A stretch of DNA of 64,000 nt from Neoceratodus forsteri (GCA_016271365.2 CM028129.1:1009745501-1009809500), one strand, 5' to 3'. Positions 11,832 through 21,181 are shown, numbered from the stretch's first letter. Numbers and translations are program-made. The notes: generated by a model not told the origin, from the sequence alone.

Positions 11832-12100
11832 TGCCACTTTGGACTCGGTCTCATCCGCCCCAGAGGGACAAGGGCCAGAACCGCAACCCAACCCTTTCGT
11901 CCCATCTCGCGCATGCACGTCCGGCCCAGCAGCATCAGGGCCAGCGGCTGCGCTGGCATCCCAAACCCAAGCCCGCGGCTTCCTCCTCCAGGAAGCAGGG
12001 AGGTAAAGGGCCAGGAGGTCCCTCGGCCGGTCCCTCCTTCAAGTCTGCACACTGACGGGATGAGGGGTGTCGCCTCGTCACCTCACCCCAGGTTCCCCCC

Positions 12101-12908
12101 GTGGGGGGATGGCTCCGCTACTTCCTTTCTGCCTGGTCTGCTATAATCACAGACCGGTGGGTGTTGGAAGTGGTAGGAAAGGGCCTGCCTCTGGAGTTAG
12201 AGCAGGCCCCGCCCTTCAGAGCCGTCGCCCCCCAGGGGGGACTCGGGGTCCGCAGCCTCGCTGTCGGCTCGCTGAGCCGACATCGCTCTGCTCCTCGAGA
12301 AAGAGGTGATCAGAGAGATGGCGGACCCTCCCTCAGTCCCGGGGTTTGTGTCCAGGTACTTCCTGGTCCCAAAACGGACGGGGGGCTGGCGCCCCATTCT
12401 CGACCTACACAACCTAAACAAGTTCCTAAGGTCTCGGACCTTCAGGATGGTCACTCTGGCTCAGATAATACCATCCTTGGAACGCGGCGTGTGGTTCTGC
12501 TCTCTGGACCTGCAGGACGCGTTTTCACGTCCCTATCCGTCCGTCTCACTAGAGATTCCTTCGCTTTCGAGCGGAAGGATCCCTTTCGAGTTCCGAGCCA
12601 TGCCCTTCGGCCTGTCTCTTGCACCCAGGGTCTTCACCAAATGCATGGCAGTGGTGACAGCATTCCTTCGGCGCCAAGGGGTCCGGGTGTACCCTTACCT
12701 GGATGATTGGCTGATAGCAGCCCCCTCCAGACAGGAGGTGGAGCGGTCCAGAGATCTGGCCCTCCAGGTTTGCTCTCAGGTCGGCCTCCTCATCAACGAG
12801 GCCAAGTCGGAACTCGAACTGAAGCAGATGATTCTCTTCATCGGGTCAGAGCTCGACTCTCCGCGGACAGGGCCGAGGTTCTTTCCTCCTTTGCCCGATC
12901 ATTTCTGA
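12101..12908 (+). pseudogene. DIRS-A1 reverse transcriptase
   Basis: The N-terminal stretch (WVLEVVGKGLPLELEQAPPF) is in one frame from 12101 and the RT core is in another, 12306-12908. Visible motifs are SRYFLVPKRTGGWRPILDLH, FCSLDLQDAFSRP, MPFGLSLAPRVFTK and the catalytic box PYLDDWLIAAPS near 12695, followed by LLINEAKSEL. These are typical of the LTR/DIRS RT family and differ clearly from the LINE RTs in the window. The fingers and palm are intact, apart from a probable frame slip at 12540-12580 where copy A2 reads differently. Confidence 0.9.
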
Positions 12909-12918
12909 TTGGGCAATC

Positions 12919-13939
12919 GTGCCCTGCCCGGGACTTCCTGTGCCTCCTGGGTCTCATGGCGGCTTGCACCAGCGTGGTCTGTTGGGCCCGCTGGAACATG
13001 CGCCCCCTTCAATGGGGGCTGGCCAGCCAGTGGTCTCAATGCTGCGATCCATTGGACCAGCTAGTGGCGGTGACAGGGATGTAGAACTCTCCAGTGGTGG
13101 ATCGTTCCAGCTCATCTGCAGAGAGCATCCGTTTGTCCTTGAGCCAGCAGTCTTCTCTATCGACCCGGCCTCTCTGATGGGTTGGGGTGCCCATCTGGGG
13201 CAGCACAGAGTGCCGCAGCCTCTGGTCCCGGGAGTCGATGCCATATCAGCCTGCTGGAGCTCCGGTGATCCGCCTAGCTCTCACCGCCTTCGCTCCGTTT
13301 CTACGGGGTCAAGTGGTTCGGGTCCAGACGGACAATACCACGACCATGTACTACCTAAACCGCCAGGGCGGGACGCACTCCATGCCTCTGTGCAAGGAAG
13401 CTCTCTGCATTTGGTCACTCGTGCGCAGCCTGGAGGCGGATCTCCTAGCCATTCATGTGGCAGGAGCCTCCAACACCCTGGCCGATGCCCTAAGCCGGGT
13501 AGGGGCTGTGTCCCACGAGTGGTCTCTCCTGCCGGAGGTAGTACAAGATCTGTTCTCCCATTGGGGCACACCTCAGGTGGATCTGTTTGCCTCCAGGGAG
13601 AATGCGAAGCTGAGGCTGTTCCATGCCCGCCCCCCTCAGCAGGGCTCGCTGCAGGGGGATGCCTTTTCGAGGCCGTGGACCCCGGGCCTCTTCTACGCCT
13701 TTCCCCCATTTCCCTTGATCCACAAGGTGCTTCTCAAGGCGAGGAGGGACAAGGCGCAGGTGATTCTGGTAGCCCCAGACTGGCCCCGCCAATGCTGGTA
13801 TCCAGATCTCCTCAGCCTCAGCCCCAGGCTCCCGAGGCAGCTTCCAGCTCGCCCGGACCTGCTTTCAGTCAATCAGGGGAAGGTGTTCCATCCGGACCTT
13901 CAATCCCTGCACCTGATGGCGTGGTTCCTGAGCGGCTAG
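12919..13939 (+). pseudogene. DIRS-A1 RNase H and putative adenine-methyltransferase domain
   Basis: Frame 13187-13939 encodes the RNase H part with VRVQTDNTTTMYYLNRQGGT (core Asp in QTDNTT) and HVAGASNTLADALSR. It is followed by DLFASRENAKLRLF, YAFPPFPLIHKVL and VILVAPDWPRQCWYPDLL. That second half matches the segment annotated in DIRS elements as a Dam-like N6-adenine methyltransferase; the PPF box would be its catalytic (D/N)PP(Y/F) motif, with Phe in place of Asp/Asn here. The name is from memory of the family. The link to the RT frame is broken between 12908 and 13187. The product would remove RNA from the cDNA hybrid. Confidence 0.8.
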
Positions 13940-14947
13940 AGTTCCAGGCCTTGGGTCTTTCCGACGAGGTCCTCAATGTAGTTGAGGCATCCCGTAAGGA
14001 GTCGACCAGGAAATGCTATGCCTTCAAATGGAAAAGGTTTTCCATTTAGTGTCAGGTCAAGGGCCTGGACTCTTCCTCCTGTTCCTTGGCAAGCATCTTG
14101 GACTATTTATGGTCCCTTTCTCAGCAAGGGCTCAGGTCAACAACCCTAAGGGTGCACCTGGCAGCCATCTCTGCTTACCGGGTGTGGGCCGGGAAGCAGT
14201 CGGTGGTGCAGGAGAAGGTGGTCTGGCGCTTTTTAAAAGGCCTTGATAACATTTCCCCTTCGGTGCGAGAACCTCCACCTCCGTGGGATCTACTGCTGGT
14301 ACTGGCAAAGCTCATGGGCAAGCCATTCGAACCAATGCACAGGTGTGATCTCTCTCACCTGTTGTGGAAGACTGCCTTCTTGGTGGCTATTACGTCAGCC
14401 AGAAGGATGGGAGAGCTCCAGGCGCTTTCCATCGAGTCTCCTTACCTGGTCTTCCACAGGGACAAGTTTGTCCTGCGCCCCCACCCGAAATTCGTTCCGA
14501 AGGTGGTGTCGGAGTTTCACCTTAACCAGGTGTTAACTCTGCCGGTGTTCTATCCCAATCACACCTCGGAGGCCGAATATAGGCTTCATGCTCTGGACCC
14601 TAGAAGGGCGCTCGCTTACTATAAGGAGTGCACGGCTGAAATTCGGGGAGAGGTTCGCCAGCTGTTTGTCACCTACGCTGAAGCCGACCTGCAGCCAAGC
14701 GGACATAAGCAGGTGGGTCACCTCCTGCATAGATCTCTGCTATAGGTTGGCGGGCATGGAGCCTCCCAGAGGGATAAGAGCTCATTCTACCCGCCATACC
14801 GCTGCATCGGTGGCTGCTTCCAGGGATGTCCCTATCCAGGAAATCTGCAGGGCTGCTACCTGGAAGTCAGCACACACCTTCATCACCCACTACCACATCG
14901 ACCTTGAGTCACGCCGGGATGCTGGTTTTGGGGCCTTGGTTCTCTAG
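13940..14947 (+). pseudogene. DIRS-A1 tyrosine recombinase
   Basis: This enzyme integrates the circular cDNA. The frame 14086-14745 begins with an N-terminal SAM-like part (LWSLSQQGLRSTTLRVHLAA) and contains the first catalytic Arg in TSARRMGELQAL near 14400. A one-base slip near 14690 moves to the frame ending at 14947. That frame has HSTRHTAASVAA (the HxxR box) near 14785 and TWKSAHTFITHYHID with the nucleophilic Tyr near 14890. All catalytic positions are present, so only the frameshift breaks it. Its start probably lies near 13935, overlapping the previous reading frame. Confidence 0.88.
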
Positions 14948-15010
14948 TCTCTTTTCCCTAAGTAGTGGGTGTGCGCCTTGCCTCCCTGTTCCCGGAGAAC
15001 TGCTAGGAGT

Positions 15011-15112
15011 CTGCCAATAAGTGTGGATGAACAACATATCCATGTCCCTAGAAATACAGGTTACTCACCTGTAACAGGAGTTCTGGGAATGGTATATGTT
15101 GTTCATCCACAC
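15011..15112. repeat. DIRS-A1 internal complementary region
   Basis: The first half (15011-15055) is the reverse complement of the element's left end; the second half (15056-15112) is the reverse complement of its right end. The join reads tagaaat/acaggttactcacctg. Such a region is diagnostic of DIRS elements and is thought to serve as the template that lets the linear cDNA close into a circle. Confidence 0.9.
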
Positions 15113-15129
15113 GACCCACCCGACCTCCC

Positions 15130-15329
15130 TGGCTTCGACGCACAACCTGAGCTTCCAGCGGGCCAGATCTGGCGTCATGGGGCGGAGCCGAGAGTTTTAC
15201 CACCTGGGTGGGTGGGAGGAGCCAGCTTGAAGACCTTCCGGCAAGATTTAAAGTGGCAAGGAACCTGCCAATAAGTGTAGATGAACAACATATACCATTC
15301 CTAGAACTCCTGTTACAGGTGAGTAACCT
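15130..15329. repeat. DIRS-A1 right inverted terminal repeat and extension
   Basis: It pairs with the left repeat through agatctggcgtcatgggg and cacctgggtgggtgggagga and ends ctcctgttacaggtgagtaa. The last ~35 bases are absent from the left repeat but present in the internal region, the usual DIRS asymmetry. Confidence 0.85.
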
Positions 15330-16723
15330 ATATATTTAGAGGTTAAATCTGGAGGACTGAATATGGTGAATCCAGTCCTTTTTTCTTTACTCAAATGTGT
15401 TGCTTATTGTGAAGGACAGGGGTCCTTTTGGATTTATCCAGTTCAAATAAACTTGTATGGTATTTTACGGGAATGGAAGACCAATACTTTCATTCATAAA
15501 AATAAAAGACATCCAAGATTAGTGCAAAGATGGGTTGGGCTTTTTGATAAAATTTAGCAATGGAGTATTACATGAGATTTTGTGAATAAATTTACCCGAA
15601 AAGCACTGTATAAAGCTGTGTTAAATACATTCTTTTTGGATGCTCCATTTTCAAGTTTTTCTGAACAGACTCGATTATGTCTTTCAAAGTATCTTACAAA
15701 TCCACGTATCCCTGAGTATATATGTGGGATATAGTTTGGTTGGGGATACATAAAAAGATCAATGTTAGATATAATCAAAAACATAAAAGTTTGCAAGAAC
15801 ATTATTGTCCGAGAGGAAGTTGTTTTACTTTTGGAAACAGTGGAGCATTTATATTTTCAGTGCCCCAATGCAGTGGAATTCTGGGATGTGGTAAAAAATT
15901 GCTGGAAGGGTAGAGTGGTAGTTCCACCTTCTGAGGAACTTTCATATTTTGGGATTTATGATAAATCTGTGGCACAAGGTTTTCTTAGTACTCTGCAGAT
16001 GATACATATGTCATTTCTTTACTGGATTTGGATTTCCAGATGTAGATTATTGTTATTTCAACAAGACATCTTAGTGTTTGAATTATTTTGTATGTTATAA
16101 CAAGAACTTAGCCGGCTTAAATTACATGTAAAGTCTAATTTAGAGAAGACATATTGGGAGGGCTTATGGAAAGATTATGATTTTATACTATGAGTTAATG
16201 GACAGGGAATAGTATGGATTACATTATTTTTATTTTTTTTTCCTTTTAACCTTTTTGAAAAACCTAATAGAGGGGAAGCAAAAGAAGGTTTTATATGACA
16301 TTAGAATGGAATTTCGGAATATTTAGTAGTACTTATGTATTAGTTACTACTTTTTCTTTTATGAATTGGTGTGGGGTAATATTAATAAAAAAGAAAAGAG
16401 GGGGAGCGTCTGGATGTGGTAAGTTTTTTTTTTTTTCCATAGGTTTGGGGTTAATGGTATGAGGCAATACCTATTCTGGTTTAGATTTTCCTAAATATTG
16501 GTTCGATATGAGGCAAAGTCAATTTAGATATAAATAGTTTGTGATGATATACTGAGGTTTTATGTAAGATTTTCACTACAAATGTATTTATGATTATTTT
16601 AAGTTTGTATGTTAAGGGTTTTTTTTCTCTCTCCTTTTCAAAATATGATGAAAATATTTGAATTGATTTTTTTGTATGTAATTATACTGATTTGTTTATA
16701 TGTTCTTTTGTGCTACAAATAAA
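15330..16723 (+). pseudogene. Tx1-like LINE ORF2, C-terminal part (right of DIRS)
   Basis: The reading resumes with LEVKSGGLNMVNPVLFSLL near 15340, directly continuing the LNPIKRN segment left of the DIRS. It then runs through three frames to the C-terminal domain: TVEHLYFQCPNAVEFWDVV near 15835 is the conserved Cys/His segment HxxxxCxxxxxFW seen at the end of L1/Tx1 ORF2. The AT-rich 3' untranslated part runs from about 16200 to 16723. Frames break near 15555 and 15735. Confidence 0.8.
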
Positions 16724-16850
16724 AAATTCCCCTACTCTTTTCAAGAAGTGCCATGGGATCTTTAACGTCCACCTGAACAACCACCAGAACAGGCAGACGG
16801 GACCTTGGTTTAATGTCTCATCCGAAAGAAAACAGGTAGCAAGGGTCAGG
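16724..16850 (-). repeat. L2-tail/SINE-like repeat copy 2, 5' part (right of LINE)
   Basis: It contains agaagtgccatgggatcttt and the tgtctcatccgaaaga end, the reverse complement of about 50-150 in the window. Together with 4491-4662 it restores one continuous copy. The first 16 bases are the LINE's target duplication. Confidence 0.8.
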
Positions 16851-16905
16851 ACTGTTTCTGTCACAGGGCAAAGGTCAGGGCTGATGGTGTAACTTTCAAA
16901 GGAAG
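16842..16905 (+). repeat. Degenerate ~30-bp minisatellite, segment 2
   Basis: Two units with ggactgtttctgtcacaggg and caaaggtcagggctgatgg continue the array started at 4395-4490. Confidence 0.55.
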
Positions 16906-16912
16906 CAATGCT

Positions 16913-17540
16913 GGCTGGCCCGCTGGCACAGTGGTGGGGCTTTCGCTTGTGACGCCGATGCCCCGGGTTTGGGAATGGACCCGAGGAGTCTGAGGGCTGG
17001 CTGGGGAGAGGAGGATTGTGTATCCCATGGACTTGCTTTTCTCCTCCGGGAAGAGGGTGGGTGAGTGTTTGTTGCTTGCTCAACCCCTGGCAGAGGCCAG
17101 GGGCAGCAGCAGCCAGAGCTGAGATGCAGGGGAGGTGTGCCAGATATCAGTGCTTTGGCACCCTATGTCATTGCATGCTACGCCTCCTGGGGGACAAAGC
17201 ATGTAAAAATGCTAGCCCCATGGATGACAACTTGCTTTCCAGTCCCGCTATGCCTCCATGGCACTCGGCTGGTAACCGAGATACAGTCCTTCATCGGGAA
17301 TGGCCCGACCTCATGGTCCCACCCGGGGTAAGCAAGGGAGGAACACACAAGCAGTTGAGGGGTCTGCCAGGAACTGAGTACAGTCTCCCTCAGGGGTGCA
17401 CCTACATGACGGCCCCAGCCTGAGGGGGCAAGCCCGGGAAGATCACCACCTGAAATAAGTTCCAGGTGGTGAGTGGGGCTTGAGCTACCAAAGATCTTGG
17501 CACCAAGAAAACAAACAAACAAAAAAAAAAAAAAAACAGA
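16913..17540 (+). repeat. Long tRNA-derived SINE (copy 1)
   Basis: The head ggctggcccgctggcacagtgg...gatgccccgggtttggga resembles tRNA A and B boxes. The body is about 550 bases without a reading frame I trust, and it ends in an A-rich tail (about 17508-17537) with aaacaaacaaacaaa. The GC-rich SINE at 28909-29482 has a similar head and length and is probably related. It interrupts the minisatellite just upstream of the OGG1 exon. Confidence 0.6.
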
Positions 17541-17554
17541 AATCCGTGCTTGGG

Positions 17555-17820
17555 GATGAACTTCACAGTGTGTGTGTATGGTGAAACAGTTACCTTCATG
17601 ATATGAGGTGTGAAGGTCAGGGCTGATAACATTGTGGAGGGCAAAGTCTGGAGCTCTTACCGTCATGGGGTACAAAGGTCGACAGAGTTACCTTCATGGA
17701 GTACAAAGGCTGGGGCTGTTGACTTTATGGGCTGTAATGGTAGGGACTGTTTCCTTTGTGGGAAGCAAAAGCCATAATTGTTACTGTCATTGGGAGCAAA
17801 TGTTGCAGTGATTTACGTGA
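17555..17820 (+). repeat. Degenerate 31-bp minisatellite, segment 3
   Basis: From about 17645 the units are 30 to 32 bases, each with a (gag)ttacc(tt/g)tcatggggtacaaagg-like core; at least five can be laid in register up to 17815. The array ends about 135 bases before the OGG1 exon. Confidence 0.65.
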
Positions 17821-17955
17821 TGCACAGTCTTGATACCAGGAGTGAGTTTTCTGCATATTTTTATGTTCAATATACAATACAGTTTGCAAATAGCATTTGC
17901 TTTAATGCAGATAAAAATGTAATGAGGTTTGCTCCTATTTTCTGTGGATGTGTAG

Positions 17956-18103
17956 GTTGCTGACTGCGTGTGCCTTATGTCTCTGGATAAAGCAGAAGCG
18001 ATCCCTGTTGACACCCATGTGTGGCAGATTGCTAAGCGACACTACCTCCCACATCTGGGCTCAGACCACAAGACTCTCACTGATCGACTCTACAGGGAGA
18101 TTG
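17956..18103 (+). CDS. OGG1: OGG1 internal exon (8-oxoguanine DNA glycosylase)
   Basis: OGG1 is the nuclear and mitochondrial glycosylase/AP-lyase that removes 8-oxoguanine opposite cytosine in base-excision repair. This 148-base exon encodes [20 protein letters not shown]... through LYREIG, close to the human segment after the catalytic lysine. I recall the human exon 4/5 boundary falling at the same codon (Val250). PVDTHVW contains the catalytic aspartate of the HhH-GPD family (Asp268 in human numbering), and [10 protein letters not shown] ends the helix following the Lys. The acceptor is ctcctattttctgtggatgtgtag region ending AG at 17954-17955; the donor is G/gtaagaac at 18104. The frame is open with no damage; the exon ends after the first base of a codon. 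I could not find the preceding or following OGG1 exons in the window. Confidence 0.9.
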
Positions 18104-18121
18104 GTAAGAACAGAACAATTG

Positions 18122-18256
18122 TGTATAGGGTTAGGGTCATTTGCAGCATCAAGGGAGAAGGTTGGGGGAGTGCGTAGCATACAGACAGAGAGCTGGGGCA
18201 GTGTACGGGGCACAGGCAGAAAACTGAGGCAGGGTATAGGATATGGGCACAAGTCT
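18122..18256 (+). repeat. 31-bp minisatellite downstream of the OGG1 exon
   Basis: Three consecutive 31-base units start at 18162, 18193 and 18224: tgggggagtgcgtagcatac..., tggggcagtgtacggggcac..., tgaggcagggtataggatat.... The sequence is distinct from the array upstream of the exon, but the period is the same. Confidence 0.6.
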
Positions 18257-18289
18257 GATGCATGTCATTTCATAGAGGCTGAAGGAGCA

Positions 18290-19072
18290 GGCTGAGCAGC
18301 AGGAACAGTGGGGTGGGGGAGGTTGACACAAGTCCATTTTAGAAGGAAAGAGTCCTGAAGGGACTTGATGTTCTGGAAGTGGACAAGGCCATGGGACCAG
18401 ATGGGATACACTCAAGGGTGTTAAAGGAACTCGGGGAGATGCTTTCTGCACCACTGGCAGCCCTGTTGAACAGCTCACTGGAAACAGACATTGTTCCAGA
18501 GGACTGGAGGAGGGCAAACGTGGTCCCGCTCCATAAGAGTGGCAGCAGTGAGGAGGCTAGCAACTATAGGCCAGTCAGACTCGCATCAGTGGTGGGGAAG
18601 TTAATTGATACCTTGTTAAAGGAAAGGTTAGCAGAGTATCATGAATCCAGTTTGCAAGACCCAAGGCAGCATGGATTCACAGGAGGAGTTCATAGTAGGC
18701 AAATCTGATTGATTTCTTTCACTGAGTGACCAGGGGAAATAGATCTGGGGAGGGCAGTAGATGTGGCCTATTGAGACTTTAGCAAGGCCTTCTACACTGT
18801 GCCACGCAGGAGACTGATAAATAAACTGAGCAGCCTAGGGATGGGATCCAAAGTGGTAAATTAGGTAAGACACTTGTTAATGGATAAGTGACAGAGGGTG
18901 GTGGGTAAGGGCACTCGCTCTATTGAGGGAAGAGCAATCAGTGGGGTGCTGCAGACTCTGTACTGGGACCAGTCCTCTTAAATGTTTTCATAAGTCACAT
19001 TGCTGAAAAACTGGAAGGGAAGGTATTCCTTTTTGCAGATGACTTCAAAATGTGTAATAGGTGGATGCTCAG
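18290..19072 (+). pseudogene. CR1 LINE ORF2 RT, copy B (5' part)
   Basis: RT sequence begins at the HKAMGPDGI-type motif (DKAMGPDGIHSRVLKELGEM, 18379), continues with NYRPVRLASVVGKLIDTLLK and QHGFTGG, then DFSKAFYTVPRRRL near 18780 in a frame with a stop. It reaches the ADD box near 19035 (LQMTSK in the shifted frame). It is broken at 19072 by a small insertion and resumes at 19490. The 5' truncation lies about 190 bases after the OGG1 exon. Confidence 0.8.
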
Positions 19073-19489
19073 AGCCGGGGAATGCGTAGTGATCAACAGG
19101 TAAAGTGAGCACCAGGATTGGGGGTGCCAGGAAAATTGAAAGTAAAAAAAAAACCATGAAGAATTCCGGCACTCTCCACCTCAGTATCACTTGGACTCCA
19201 CTCCAGCAATATTCATTACAAAATCATTTTATTTAACGTACAGACACAGCAGACATCCCGCCTGACGCGTTTCGCACTGTAAAAGTCCTTTATCAAAGGC
19301 TGGGGAATAACTGACATACAGATATTTAAATAGTGCTTAGCAATGATGACATAACCAGAATAAACTATGATTGGTTGATAATTTAAAAAAAAAATTGTCA
19401 ATTCATTTAAATTAGAACCCTTATATCTAAATATAACATTTAACCAATTAATATAAATATATAAACATCATGAAAAACCATCATGAAGA
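19073..19489 (-). mobile_element. Small insertion with hammerhead-like motif (possible Penelope-like remnant)
   Basis: The insertion is bounded by the direct repeat atgctcag (19065-19072 and 19490-19497), which lies within the CR1. Inside it, aaaccatgaagaat near 19151 and aaaccatcatgaagaat near 19475 form a second pair. On the minus strand, cctttgataaagg...gtgcgaaacgcgtcagg (about 19262-19305) resembles a worn hammerhead ribozyme core (CUGAUGA...GAAAC). Hammerhead ribozymes are known in Penelope-like elements of amphibians and other animals. No Penelope RT is present. Confidence 0.5.
19262..19305 (-). ncRNA. Candidate degenerate hammerhead ribozyme
   Basis: The minus strand reads tttgataa, a stem-like segment, then gcgaaacgcgtc. 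The GAAAC box is perfect. The first box is TTGATAA where an active ribozyme needs CTGANGA, so two essential bases differ and self-cleavage is unlikely. The cgcgtttcgc signature is common in amphibian repeats as I remember them. Confidence 0.35.
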
Positions 19490-20346
19490 ATGCTCAGGCA
19501 CTTTGGGAAACTCGAAGAGTGGTCAAGGGCATGGTAGTTGGGGTTCAGTGCCAAAAAGTGCAAAATCGTGCACCTAGGGCATTGAAAACTAGGATCTGAG
19601 TATAGGATAGGGGGAGGAACTGACAGTCTCTAAGCAGGAAAAGGACCCTGGGGTTATCCTATCTGATAACCTCATAGTGGCAAGTCAGTGTGACAGAGCA
19701 GTGGGTAGGGCCAGTGGGATGCATAGGGAGAGGTATCACCAACAGTAGGAGGGAGGTGGTGTTACCACTGTATCTATTGCTGGTGAGACTCCACCTGGGG
19801 TATTGTCTAGTTCTGGAGGCTGCACCTCAGAAATGACATGGACAAGGTGGAGGCAGTACAGAGGAGGGCAACTAAAATAGTGCAGCAGTTGCATTAAAAG
19901 ATCTAGGAGGAGAGACTGAGTGATATCAATATGTACACCTTAGAAGAGAAGTGAGCGCGAGAAGACAAGATACAGACCTATAATAACCTCACTGGGATGA
20001 ACAAGGTACAGAAGGGGAGTCTCTTTCAAATAAGAAAGACCACCAGGACCAGAGGCATGCGATGAAGCTGGAAGGGTGGAATTTAACAGGGATGTGAGGA
20101 AGTACTACATCACTGAAAGGGTGATGGACACCTGGAAGAGACTGCCAGCAGAAGTGGTGAAGGTGAAAATAGTAGGGGGCTTCAGGCGTGCCTGGGATAG
20201 ACATAGGGGAATATTAGGAAATAGACATGGAGGAGGGAGGGTCACCGGAGACCAGTTAGGGTCTGCGGAGATGGACTAGGCAGGCACCGTCTGGGCAGAC
20301 TCCGTGGGCCAGGTGGTCCTTTTCTGCTGACAGATTCTATGTTTCT
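19490..20346 (+). pseudogene. CR1 LINE ORF2 C-terminus and 3' end, copy B
   Basis: It resumes with the KLEEWS...GFSAKKCKIVHLG-type region near 19510, then the qpLLxxGLPPgv-type C-terminal domain in broken frames. The last frame contains FNRDVRKYYITERVMDTWKR (20076). The 3' end carries ggtccttttctgctgacaga and the terminal attctatgtttctgtg, the octamer-type tail typical of CR1. Confidence 0.8.
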
Positions 20347-21147
20347 GTGAAGGCTGTATTTGTATCCTGAGAAGGACTGAGTCTACAAAAAGAACAAAGC
20401 TTTCCGAGGTTGGAGAGCAGCAGCTCAATGCTGCAACACTACCACATTTGTGACTACATGTGGTTCTGAGTGCTGAGGGGGGAATGACTGGGACCACTTG
20501 TGTAATGTATCTGTTTCCTAATGTGCTTACAGCTGTTGCAGAGTAGGGGCAGGTCTTTGGGATATTGAGAGGAAGAAAGGTGAGATCCTGGGGATGACAC
20601 TGCCATGACCCCATGTCTGCTGGGGCATCTTTGCCCTCCTCTTTTGGGGCAAGCCACCTCTCCCTTACACAATCCTTATCATGGTCTGGGGGGAGGAGAA
20701 AAGAAACCAGACAAGGTAATGTGGACATCATCAGAACATCCTGCTGAGAAGAAACAGGAGGAGGTTAATAAGTCTATATTAGGAGGTGATGAACTGGATT
20801 GACTAGGCATAGGCCTGATTATTTTATTTTACCAGGAGGAGACTCCATTGAGCAGCACTCATTTACAAGGAGGTCCTGGGTAGGACAGCATACAATAAAT
20901 AAAAGAAAACAATACAGCAAGTACAGTAACATGAATACAAAACCAATACCTATCTAAATACATAGAATAAGTAGAGCAAATACAGTGGCAACAAAAGTAA
21001 TCTAAGTACTAAGCAAAGGCTATCTAGATGCATAAAATCAGTAAATAAATACAGTGGAATACAATAGTGGAACATTACAGTGCTAAATAATTGAGACCAA
21101 GTAGTAAGAAAACTATGCAGTGCAGTTGGTATAGTAAAAATGGTAGG

Positions 21148-21148
<1 letters not shown>
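20347..21148. other. Unassigned sequence
   Basis: There is no convincing gene. From about 20826 the accaggaggagactccattgagcag region and the following A-rich stretch look like the 3' untranslated part of an antisense L2-type LINE whose C-terminus is at 21214-21450. Confidence 0.4.

Positions 21149-21181
<33 letters not shown>
21149..21181 (+). repeat. (CA)n microsatellite
   Basis: About 16 CA repeats. The antisense ORF beginning MCVCVCVC is produced by this repeat and is not a gene. Confidence 0.95.

Larger units (their letters stand above)
9463..15329 (+). mobile_element. DIRS-type retrotransposon, copy A1 (nearly complete)
   Basis: DIRS elements are reverse-transcribed but integrate through a tyrosine recombinase instead of an integrase. 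This copy is about 5.87 kb, with inverted terminal repeats, gag, RT, RNase H/methyltransferase and recombinase regions in order. It also has an internal complementary region (15011-15112) that is the reverse complement of the two joined ends. No long target duplication is visible, as expected. It is GC-rich in an AT-rich LINE background. Only a handful of frameshifts separate the expected reading frames, so it is relatively young. A sister copy is at 47089-52875. Confidence 0.92.
4663..16723 (+). mobile_element. Tx1/L1-like LINE, split by a DIRS element
   Basis: This non-LTR retrotransposon has a Gag-like ORF1 with zinc knuckles, then ORF2 with endonuclease and reverse transcriptase. It occupies 4663-9462 and 15330-16723, with DIRS-A1 sitting between. 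It ends in tgctacaaataaa with no long poly(A) and is bounded by a 16-bp target duplication. It is AT-rich compared with the GC-rich DIRS inside it. Its 5' end is probably complete, since ORF1 begins about 30 bases after the duplication. Several stops and frameshifts make it inactive. Assignment to the Tx1 branch rests on the three zinc knuckles in ORF1 and on the RT style; a general L1-like placement is the alternative. Confidence 0.85.

Noticed and set aside
16913..16990. A functional tRNA gene
   Set aside because: It has A- and B-box-like sequence but no cloverleaf and continues into a long body with an A-rich tail; a SINE fits better.
20950..21177. ORF starting MCVCVCVC
   Set aside because: Its start is translated from a CA microsatellite; the rest is low-complexity.
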